Below are positions 18,978-25,357 of a stretch of DNA of 64,000 nt, piece after piece. The notes under the pieces are model-generated. The model was given only the letters and a program-made list of their open reading frames with translations, was not told the origin of the DNA and did not search any database. Source of the DNA: Arthrobacter sp. U41. Lineage in GTDB: Bacteria > Actinomycetota > Actinomycetes > Actinomycetales > Micrococcaceae. The position numbers were made by a program, and so were the translations under genes. The stretch is from positions 558,001 to 622,000 of the forward strand of contig NZ_CP015732.1 in assembly GCF_001750145.1 (NCBI RefSeq), read 5' to 3'. Numbering within the stretch: position 1 is the first letter of the stretch; every line of letters starts with the position of its first letter.

Positions 18978-20803
18978 GCAGCGCAACCTTCGGCACCGCG
19001 AACGAGGACAACGCGCACCTGTCCAAGAGCGAGAGCAAGACCGTCAGGCGCCGCTCGCTGTCCCTGCTCGGTTCGCTCATCCGCCCGGTCCGCCGGCGGT
19101 TCTGGCTGACCATCGCCGCGGTCGTGCTGTCCCAGGCGGCACGCGTCGCCGGGCCCGCGCTGATCGCGTTCGGCATCGACCGGGCCCTGCCGGCCCTGCG
19201 CGCGGGCGACAACCTCCCGCTGCTGCTCACCGGCGCCGCCTACCTCGCCGCGGCCGTCGCGACGGCCTGCCTGACCGCCCTGTACGTGACCTCGACGGCG
19301 AGGCTGAGCCAGGCGATGCTGCTGGACCTGCGCGTCCGGGTCTTCCGGCACACCCAGCGGCTCAGCCTGGAATTCCACGAAAAGTACACCTCGGGGCGCA
19401 TCATTGCCCGGCAGACCTCGGACCTGGAGGCGCTGCGCGAACTCCTGGACTCAGGGATCAGCTCGCTGGCCTCGGGGATGCTGTTTATGGTGTTCACGGC
19501 CGCGACGGTGTTTGCCCTGGACTGGCGCAGCGGGCTCCTGGTGCTGGCCGCCGGCGTGCCGATGTTCTTCCTGGCCCGCTGGTACCAGAAGCACTCCCAG
19601 ATCGCGTTCCGCGAATCGCGCGTCGTCTCGGCCCGGCTGATCGTGCACTTTGTGGAAACCATGACCGGCATCCGCGCGGTCAAGGCGTTCCGGAAGGAAC
19701 GCGAAAACGCCGCACGCTACGCCGAACTCTCCGAGGACTACCGCAAGGTCACGGTCCGCTCCATCAACCTCAACGGCATCTTCCAGCCCGGGCTGGTGCT
19801 GATCGGCAACGTCTGCGTCGCCGTCGTCCTGCTCTTCGGCGGCTTCCGGGTGCTCGACGGCGAGCTCGCCGTCGGTGTGCTGCTGGCCCTGATCCTGTCC
19901 ACCAAGCGTTTCTTCCAGCCGGTGGACCAGATGGCCATGTTCTACAACTCCTTCCAAAGCGCCCAGGCGGCGCTGGAGAAGGTTTCCGGCCTGCTGGAGG
20001 AGGTCCCCACCGTCCGGCCGCCCAAGAACCCGGTGGCCCTGCTCGATGCCAGGGGGACCATCGACTTCAAGGGAGTGGAATTCCGCTACGGCGACGGCCC
20101 CGTCATCATCCCCACGATGGACCTGCACATCCCCGCCGGCCAGACCGTGGCGCTGGTGGGCCAGACCGGCGCCGGCAAATCCACCTTCGCCAAGCTGATC
20201 GCCCGCTTCTACGACGTTTCCGCCGGCTCCCTGACGCTCGACGGCGTGGACCTGCGGGAGCTTGCGACGGCGGATCTGCGCCGGAACGTCGTGATGGTCA
20301 CCCAGGAGGCCTTCCTGTTCAGCGGCTCCGTGGCGGACAACATCGCCCTGGGTCGGCCCGAGGCGCCCCGGGAGGAGATCGAGGCGGCCGCCAGGGCCGT
20401 GGGCGCGGACGATTTCATCCGGCAGCTCCCGGAAGGCTACGACACCGACGTCAACAAACGCGGCGGCCGCGTCTCCGCGGGGCAGCGCCAGCTGATCAGC
20501 TTCGCCCGGGCCTTCCTGGCCCGGCCCGCCGTGCTGATCCTGGACGAGGCCACGTCCTCGCTGGACATCCCGTCCGAGCGGCTCGTGCAGGCCGGCCTCG
20601 CCGGGCTGCTGCAGGGGACCGGCACCGCCACCGGCCGGACCGCCCTCATCATCGCGCACCGCCTTTCAACGGTGGAGACTGCCGACCGGGTCCTCGTGAT
20701 CCTCGACGGGCGGGTCGTCGAGGACGGCACCCCGGAGCAGCTGATCGGCGGCGGCGGCCGCTTCGCGCAGCTGCACGGGGCCTGGCAGGATTCGCTGGTC
20801 TGA
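18974..20803 (+). CDS. ABC exporter half-transporter, partner with catalytic Walker B
   Basis: 609 residues with a six-helix membrane domain and a C-terminal ATPase. Walker A is [10 protein letters not shown] (about 396), the Q-loop is MVTQEAFLF, and Walker [13 protein letters not shown] (about 520) keeps the catalytic Glu. The signature is degenerate: RVSAGQRQL instead of LSGGQ. Together with the first subunit this gives one consensus site (this Walker B plus the partner's LSGGQ) and one degenerate site. The ATGA overlap fixes the start and supports obligatory heterodimer formation. Confidence 0.93.
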   Translation: MSSATFGTANEDNAHLSKSESKTVRRRSLSLLGSLIRPVRRRFWLTIAAVVLSQAARVAGPALIAFGIDRALPALRAGDNLPLLLTGAAYLAAAVATACLTALYVTSTARLSQAMLLDLRVRVFRHTQRLSLEFHEKYTSGRIIARQTSDLEALRELLDSGISSLASGMLFMVFTAATVFALDWRSGLLVLAAGVPMFFLARWYQKHSQIAFRESRVVSARLIVHFVETMTGIRAVKAFRKERENAARYAELSEDYRKVTVRSINLNGIFQPGLVLIGNVCVAVVLLFGGFRVLDGELAVGVLLALILSTKRFFQPVDQMAMFYNSFQSAQAALEKVSGLLEEVPTVRPPKNPVALLDARGTIDFKGVEFRYGDGPVIIPTMDLHIPAGQTVALVGQTGAGKSTFAKLIARFYDVSAGSLTLDGVDLRELATADLRRNVVMVTQEAFLFSGSVADNIALGRPEAPREEIEAAARAVGADDFIRQLPEGYDTDVNKRGGRVSAGQRQLISFARAFLARPAVLILDEATSSLDIPSERLVQAGLAGLLQGTGTATGRTALIIAHRLSTVETADRVLVILDGRVVEDGTPEQLIGGGGRFAQLHGAWQDSLV

Positions 20804-20924
20804 GCCCTCGTTGGGCCGTGCGGTTCGGTGCCGGAGGCTCCCCGGGGTCCGGTGAGGGTTTGTGTTGCGGGGACTCCGTCAGCCCGATTTCGCATCCGGG
20901 CCCCCGATCGGATACTCTTGTGAA

Positions 20925-20941
20925 GTTGCTTTTGAAGCAAC
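20925..20941 (+). other. Perfect 7-bp stem-loop just before tRNA-Pro
   Basis: GTTGCTT-TTG-AAGCAAC is a perfect inverted repeat ending 4 bp before the tRNA. It would lie in the tRNA precursor leader and could influence RNase P cleavage or folding; that role is inferred. A GGATACT upstream (about 20910) is a possible -10 box. Confidence 0.6.
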
Positions 20942-20945
20942 GGAT

Positions 20946-21022
20946 CGGGATGTGGCGCAGCTTGGTAGCGCGCGTCGTTCGGGACGACGAGGTCGCAGGT
21001 TCAAATCCTGTCATCCCGACCA
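20946..21022 (+). tRNA. tRNA-Pro(CGG)
   Basis: 77 nt with the CCA encoded. The acceptor stem CGGGATG pairs with CATCCCG and the discriminator is A. The D-arm is GCGC...GCGC. The anticodon stem CGTCG/CGACG frames the loop TTCGGGA, whose anticodon is CGG (reads CCG, proline). The T-arm is GCAGG-TTCAAAT-CCTGT. A terminator hairpin follows within 5 bp. Confidence 0.97.
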
Positions 21023-21026
21023 ACCA

Positions 21027-21060
21027 AGAAGAGGGTCTTCCATCTGGAAGGCCCTCTTCT
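21027..21060 (+). terminator. Terminator after tRNA-Pro
   Basis: AGAAGAGGG-T-CTTCC, loop ATCT, GGAAG-G-CCCTCTTCT is a near-perfect 15-bp stem, followed by TTTG. It starts 5 nt after the encoded CCA. Confidence 0.9.
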
Positions 21061-21136
21061 TTGCGTGACGGGACTTTTCCGCGTTCGGGCCGATGACCCG
21101 GTCATCCGGGCGGCCTTCGCCGCGGTCAACAAAAAA

Positions 21137-21174
21137 CAGCCCCGGGACACGGTTCGAACCGTGTCCCGAGGCTG
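21137..21174 (-). terminator. Rho-independent terminator of the VGNWPDPM peptide gene
   Basis: The stem CAGCC...GGCTG encloses a 26-bp perfect palindrome centred on GGTTCGAACC. On the reverse strand it is followed by a run of six T, so it is a strong intrinsic terminator 21 bp after the peptide gene stop. This supports the peptide gene being a real, separately transcribed unit. Confidence 0.9.
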
Positions 21175-21194
21175 TGAAGCCAGGCTTCTCTTCG

Positions 21195-21413
21195 TTACAT
21201 CGGATCGGGCCAGTTGCCGACATTGGTTGAGTAAGTCATCGGGTCGGGCCAGTTACCCACGGCCTGAGGCGCATTCATGGGATCCGGCCAGTTGCCAACA
21301 GCGGTGAATCCGGCCTCGTTAACGATGGAACTAGCGGACAGAACGGCCGGGGCCGCAGCTGCAAATGCGAGTGCGCCCGCCAGGACGGCGCCGGCTGCAA
21401 TCTTCTTCAACAT
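21195..21413 (-). CDS. Secreted pro-peptide with three identical VGNWPDPM octamers (candidate pheromone)
   Basis: 72 residues. The ATG at 21413 is chosen because GAGG lies 6 nt before it; a TTG at 21425 overlaps that site. Residues 1-27 form a signal peptide (MLKKIAAG, an Ala/Leu core, LSA|SS). Then VGNWPDPM occurs at 39-46, 52-59 and 65-72, spaced by NAPQA and TYSTN; the last copy ends at the stop codon. Codons differ between copies at Val, Gly, both Pro and Asp, always synonymously, while the spacers are unrelated, so the octamer is probably the functional product. The gene is divergent from a helix-turn-helix/TPR regulator and has its own terminator. A role as an exported signalling peptide is inferred. 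Confidence 0.85.
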   Translation of the reverse strand: MLKKIAAGAVLAGALAFAAAAPAVLSASSIVNEAGFTAVGNWPDPMNAPQAVGNWPDPMTYSTNVGNWPDPM

Positions 21414-21470
21414 AGAGTTCCTCAATATGAGTCGGGGTCCTTACCAAGTCAGCACTACCCTTGTTGACAC

Positions 21471-21484
21471 ACATTGTAAAATGT
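21471..21484. promoter_or_regulatory. Inverted repeat over the peptide-gene -10 box
   Basis: ACATT-GTAA-AATGT is a perfect 5-bp inverted repeat with a 4-nt centre that covers the presumed -10 box of the VGNWPDPM gene. Its position suits an operator for the divergent regulator at 21543. Binding is a guess. Confidence 0.45.
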
Positions 21485-21503
21485 TTTCCACAGGTACTGT
21501 CAA
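21473..21503 (-). promoter_or_regulatory. Promoter of the VGNWPDPM peptide gene
   Basis: Reading the reverse strand, the consensus -35 TTGACA (21503-21498) is followed after 19 nt by TACAAT (21478-21473). The spacing is slightly long. Transcription would start near 21466 and give a leader of about 53 nt. Confidence 0.6.
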
Positions 21504-21511
21504 GCATTTAG

Positions 21512-21517
21512 TATAAA
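21512..21517 (+). promoter_or_regulatory. Candidate -10 box of the HTH-TPR regulator
   Basis: TATAAA lies in an AT-rich stretch about 26 bp before the GTG start, with AGGAGG at 21532-21537. The -35 region (about 21489-21494) is weak and would overlap the opposing peptide promoter, so the two promoters may compete or be switched together. Confidence 0.5.
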
Positions 21518-21542
21518 TAATGTCCGGAATTAGGAGGCATCC

Positions 21543-22811
21543 GTGGGGAACGGATTCGGGGAAAAACTCCGAGCGGAACGGCTGGAACGCGGCCTGACGC
21601 AGGCGGAGCTGGGCCGGGATCTGTACTCCCCCAGCTACATCTCCCTGCTGGAGACCGGACGCCGGGAACCGACCGCGGATGTGATCGAAGAGCTGGCCCG
21701 GCGGCTGGAACTGGCCCCCAAGGCGCTGGAAGCCTGGAGCCAGCCGGTGTCGGTCAGCGACGCCGAATACGTCCTTGCCGGCCTGTACGCCCGCCAGGCC
21801 TGGGACCTGCGCGACTACCCGCTGGCCGCGACGCACGCCGCGGCGGCTGCGCAAATCGCCCTCGAGGCCAAAAACACCAGCGCCTGGTGGAACATGAGCT
21901 ACATGCAGGCAGAATGCCTGATCAAACAGGGCCTGTGGCAGGAGTGCAAGGACATCGTCCAGCGTCTCCTGGACCACCCGATGGCCGCCGAGTCGGCCGG
22001 CCTTGGGGTCAGGGCGCGGCAGATGCTCGCCGCAGCCTCACAGGGACAAGGGCAGCTGACCGCCGCCGTCGAACACGCGCAGGAAGCGGTGCGGCTCTGC
22101 GCCGAGCTGCCCAAGGGCTCCACCCTGATTATTGGCGCGCTGCGCGCCCTGATCGGCGCGCTGGCCGAAAGCGGCCGGCTGGATGAGGCCTGGGAGTACT
22201 GCCAGGCCATGAACGAGCACATGGATGACCATTCCATGACCCAGCTCGCCGGCGAGGTCGCCTGGGTGATCGGCAACGTGGCTTTCATGCGCCATGACTA
22301 CCAGGAGGGCATCAAGTACCACGAGCGGGCGTCGCAACTGCTCTCCCCCGCGAACGACATTGACCTCTGGGCGCGGTTCAACAAAGCCTCCGCCGCCGTC
22401 CGCCTGTCTTCCGGGATCGTCGAGCCGGAGACACTTACCTCGATCGAACGCGCCGAACTGGCGCTCTCCATCGTCGGCGGCAACAAGACGGATCAGCTCG
22501 AAGTGGCGTTCATCCGAGCCCGCTGGCTCTACCTCACCGGGGACATTGTGGCCGCGGTCCAGAAGCTGCGCGAGATCCACGCCGACAAGGACGTACTGGC
22601 CAAGCACACTGCCGGAGAGGTTTCGCTGCTGCTCGGCAAGGCGCTCAAGGCCGCCGGCGAATCCGACGAGGCCCTCGTCTACCTCGAGGAGGCCCAGAAG
22701 GAATTCAGCGCGGCCGGCGCCTCGGACCGGGTCCAGCAAGCGATGGACGCCGTGCTGGAAATCCGGCTGGCGCAGCGCCGCGCCCAGGCCGCGGCCTCAT
22801 CCGGGACCTAG
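21543..22811 (+). CDS. Helix-turn-helix/TPR regulator, RRNPP-like (candidate peptide receptor)
   Basis: 422 residues from a GTG preceded by AGGAGG at 5 nt. Residues about 6-60 form a Xre-type helix-turn-helix: KLRAERLERGLTQAELGRDL, then SYISLLETGRREPTADVIEELARRL. The remaining 350 residues are helical pairs with TPR character, for example AWDLRDYPLAATHAAAAAQI, GVRARQMLAAASQGQGQLTA, EGIKYHERASQLL and ALVYLEEAQKEFSAAG. Size and order match NprR/PlcR-type receptors, in which exported and re-imported peptides bind the TPR groove. Its divergent neighbour encodes a secreted triple-repeat peptide. Function as a peptide receptor is inferred from this context; a peptide-independent TPR regulator is the alternative. 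Confidence 0.85.
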   Translation: MGNGFGEKLRAERLERGLTQAELGRDLYSPSYISLLETGRREPTADVIEELARRLELAPKALEAWSQPVSVSDAEYVLAGLYARQAWDLRDYPLAATHAAAAAQIALEAKNTSAWWNMSYMQAECLIKQGLWQECKDIVQRLLDHPMAAESAGLGVRARQMLAAASQGQGQLTAAVEHAQEAVRLCAELPKGSTLIIGALRALIGALAESGRLDEAWEYCQAMNEHMDDHSMTQLAGEVAWVIGNVAFMRHDYQEGIKYHERASQLLSPANDIDLWARFNKASAAVRLSSGIVEPETLTSIERAELALSIVGGNKTDQLEVAFIRARWLYLTGDIVAAVQKLREIHADKDVLAKHTAGEVSLLLGKALKAAGESDEALVYLEEAQKEFSAAGASDRVQQAMDAVLEIRLAQRRAQAAASSGT

Positions 22812-22830
22812 GCGGGCTGCCTGCGAAAGC

Positions 22831-23817
22831 CTAGGCGAACGTGCGGCCGGTGAGCTTTTCGTAGGCCTCGACGTAGCGGCTGCGGGTGCGGGCGACGACG
22901 TCGGCCGGCAGCGCCGGCGGCGGCACGTCCGCGGCCTTGTCCCAGCCGGATTCGGCCGAGGTCAGCCAGTCACGGACGTACTGCTTGTCATAGGAGGGCT
23001 GTGCCCTGCCCGGCTCGTACTGGGCCGCATCCCAGAACCGTGAGGAGTCCGGGGTGAGCACCTCGTCGCCGAGCGTGATGATGCCGGTGGCGGCGTCGAA
23101 GCCGAACTCCACCTTGGTGTCAGCGAGGATGATGCCGCGGCCCCGGGCGATCTCCTCGGCCCTGGTGTAGATCTCCAGGGTGAGCTCGCGCAGCCGGGCG
23201 GCGATGTCCTCGCCGACCATCTCCACGACGGCGTCGTAGGTGATGTTCTCGTCATGCTCTCCCACCTCGGCCTTTGCGGAGGGGGTGAAGATGGCCTGGT
23301 CCAGCCGGGACCCGTCCACCAGGCCCTCCGGCAGGGGGATGCTGCACACGGTGCCGGACTGCCGGTACTCCAGGAGTCCGGAGCCGGTGAGGTAGCCGCG
23401 GGCGATGCATTCGACCGGGAACATGTCCAGTTTCTTGCAGATCATGGCGCGGCCTTCCACGGCGGCGGGCACACCGGCTTCGACCGTGGACGCCAGCACG
23501 TGGTGCTCCACGCCGAGCTGTTCGAACCACCACAGGCTCAGCTGGGTCAGGATGCGGCCCTTGTCCGGGATCTCAGTGGCGAGGACGTGGTCGTAGGCGC
23601 TGATCCGGTCGCTGGCGACGACGAGGACGCACTCCTGGCCGATGCGCTCCGTGATGGATGCATCCGCCGGAATGTAGAGATCGCGCACCTTGCCGGAGTA
23701 AATGTGCTTCCAGCCGGGCAGATCCAGCGTCTCGGTCTCCAGACCGCCCTTCGGCGCAGACGGGGCGGGTGCGGTGGGCGCCGGGGCTTCGGGCACGGCG
23801 GAGTCGGGATCGGTCAT
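22831..23817 (-). CDS. purC: Phosphoribosylaminoimidazole-succinocarboxamide synthase
   Basis: 328 residues. SAICAR synthase of purine synthesis joins CAIR with aspartate using ATP. Visible motifs are IYSGKVRDLY (phosphate-binding Lys), VASDRISAYDHVL, LPEGLVDGSRLDQAIFTPSAKAEVGEHDENI, read in two parts, and LADTKVEFGFDAATG. The first 35 residues form a Pro/Ala-rich extension absent from shorter homologues. It starts 2 bp after purD ends and ends near the HTH-TPR gene, with which it converges. Confidence 0.96.
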   Translation of the reverse strand: MTDPDSAVPEAPAPTAPAPSAPKGGLETETLDLPGWKHIYSGKVRDLYIPADASITERIGQECVLVVASDRISAYDHVLATEIPDKGRILTQLSLWWFEQLGVEHHVLASTVEAGVPAAVEGRAMICKKLDMFPVECIARGYLTGSGLLEYRQSGTVCSIPLPEGLVDGSRLDQAIFTPSAKAEVGEHDENITYDAVVEMVGEDIAARLRELTLEIYTRAEEIARGRGIILADTKVEFGFDAATGIITLGDEVLTPDSSRFWDAAQYEPGRAQPSYDKQYVRDWLTSAESGWDKAADVPPPALPADVVARTRSRYVEAYEKLTGRTFA

Positions 23818-23819
23818 GC

Positions 23820-25130
23820 TCAGGCCTTCGCTTTCGATGCAGCGGGGGCGCCGGGCGTCTGCACTTTGATCTCGCCGCGGGCCGCTTTGCCGCCAATGTC
23901 GGTGCGGAACTGGCCGCCGTCCAGCTGGACCAGTTCGACGCCGTCGTAGGCACGTTCCCGGGCCTCGACGAGGTCGGCGCCCAGCGCCACCACGGCGAGG
24001 ACCCGGCCGCCGGCCGAGACAACCTTGCCCTCGTCGTCGAGCTTGGTGCCGGCGTGGATCACATGCACGCCCTCGATCGACTCGACTTTCTTGAGCCCGC
24101 GGATCCGGTCGCCGGTTCGCGGGGTGTCCGGGTAGTTTTCGGCGGCGACGACGACGGCGACGGCGGTTTCCTTGGACCAGCGCAGCGGCTGGACCTTGTC
24201 CAGCTCGCCCTTGGCGGCCGCCATCAGCAGGCCGCCGAGGGGGGTCTTGAGGCGGGCGAGCACGGCCTGGGTTTCCGGGTCGCCGAAGCGGACATTGAAT
24301 TCGATCACGCGGGTGCCGCGGGAGGTCAGGGCCAGGCCGACGAAGAGCACGCCGACGAACGGGGTGCCGCGGTGGGCCATCTGGTTGACCGTGGGCTGGG
24401 CGACGCGGTCGATGACTTCCTGGACGAGGCCTTCGGGGGCCCATTCCAGCGGGGTGTAGGCGCCCATGCCGCCGGTGTTGGGGCCCTCGTCGTTGTCGAA
24501 GATCCGCTTGAAGTCCTGGGCCGGGGAAAGTGCCACGGTGTTGAGCCCGTCGCAGAGAACGAAGACGGAGACCTCGGGGCCGTCCAGGAATTCCTCGATC
24601 ACCACGGTGCCGCCGGCGTCGAAGCAGGTCTGGGCGTGCGCCAGTGCCTCGTCCCGGTTGTTGGTGACGACAACGCCCTTGCCTGCGGCGAGCCCGTCGT
24701 CCTTGACGACGTAGGGGGCGCCGAAGGTGTCGAGCGCGTCGGCGGCTTCCTCGGCGTTGCTGGCCACCCGGGCCATGGCGGTGGGAACGCCGGCCTCGGC
24801 CATGACTTCCTTCGCGAAGGCTTTGGAGGCTTCGAGCTGGGCCGCGGCCTTGCTCGGGCCGAAGACGGGAATCCCGGCGGCGCGGACGGCGTCGGACACT
24901 CCGGCGGCAAGCGGCGCCTCGGGGCCGACCACCACAAGGTCAACGGTGAGCTTGGTGGCCAGGGCCGCGACCGCGTCGGGATCGTTCGCATCGATGGGGT
25001 GTGTGGGAACCAGTTTGCTGATGCCGGCGTTGCCCGGGGCCGCATGGACCTCGGACACATTCGGGTCAGCAAGCAAGGACCGGACAATGGCGTGTTCGCG
25101 GCCGCCGGGGCCGATTACTAGTACCTTCAC
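23820..25130 (-). CDS. purD: Phosphoribosylamine-glycine ligase (GAR synthetase)
   Basis: 436 residues from a GTG start at 25130. An ATP-grasp enzyme that ligates glycine to phosphoribosylamine. The start VKVLVIGPGGREHAI, the ATP-grasp segments KDDGLAAGKGVVV and EEFLDGPEVSVF, and the family signature FNVRFGDPETQ are present. The C-terminus is an Ala/Lys-rich tail. It is immediately upstream of purC, forming a purDC operon. The repeat element at 25185-25309 lies in its 5' flank. Confidence 0.96.
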   Translation of the reverse strand: MKVLVIGPGGREHAIVRSLLADPNVSEVHAAPGNAGISKLVPTHPIDANDPDAVAALATKLTVDLVVVGPEAPLAAGVSDAVRAAGIPVFGPSKAAAQLEASKAFAKEVMAEAGVPTAMARVASNAEEAADALDTFGAPYVVKDDGLAAGKGVVVTNNRDEALAHAQTCFDAGGTVVIEEFLDGPEVSVFVLCDGLNTVALSPAQDFKRIFDNDEGPNTGGMGAYTPLEWAPEGLVQEVIDRVAQPTVNQMAHRGTPFVGVLFVGLALTSRGTRVIEFNVRFGDPETQAVLARLKTPLGGLLMAAAKGELDKVQPLRWSKETAVAVVVAAENYPDTPRTGDRIRGLKKVESIEGVHVIHAGTKLDDEGKVVSAGGRVLAVVALGADLVEARERAYDGVELVQLDGGQFRTDIGGKAARGEIKVQTPGAPAASKAKA

Positions 25131-25184
25131 AGTTCCCAAGGGTACTTTGTGGACCCGGCAGGCTCCTAAGCTGTGACCCGGACC

Positions 25185-25309
25185 GGACATGCCCAGTGCT
25201 GGCCGCGCCCACTGCCGAACCACCGCGACCGGACATGCCCAGCGCCTGCCGCGACCACTGGACATAGTGCCACCATGCCCATCCCTGCACCCCAGGGGAG
25301 GGCATGTCC
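25185..25309. repeat. 125-bp intergenic element with GGACATGCCC/GGGCATGTCC ends
   Basis: The element starts with GGACATGCCC, has a second direct copy at 25231-25240, and ends with the reverse complement GGGCATGTCC at 25300-25309. The core GGACAT-N10-TGCCC-ATCCCTG (25260-25280) matches the reverse-strand cores of the repeats at 11782 and 16978. It lies between the divergent purD and molybdopterin oxidoreductase genes, so it could affect both promoters. Confidence 0.75.
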
Positions 25310-25357
25310 CGCCGCCGCGGCGGCAATCCGCGGCCCCGGCGGCTCCGAAGACAAGAT

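Noticed and set aside
17301..18986. 561-residue reverse open frame over the first ABC subunit
   Set aside because: Antisense shadow; the composition (Gly, Gln, His, Asp) is an effect of reading actinobacterial codons backwards.
21195..21299. VGNWPDPM repeats as a simple tandem-DNA artefact
   Set aside because: The DNA of the three copies has diverged at synonymous positions and the spacers are unrelated, which does not fit recent slippage.
21195..21425. Upstream TTG start for the VGNWPDPM gene
   Set aside because: The GAGG ribosome-binding site lies between the TTG and the ATG at 21413, so the ATG is the start.
23401..23440. ACATGTCC in purC as a further repeat-family copy
   Set aside because: It is a lone octamer inside a conserved coding region without the GGACAT-N10-TGCCC core.
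25304..25357. N-terminal extension of the molybdopterin oxidoreductase
   Set aside because: The ATG at 25304 is part of the repeat end GGGCATGTCC, and the Arg-rich extension does not look like a coding region.
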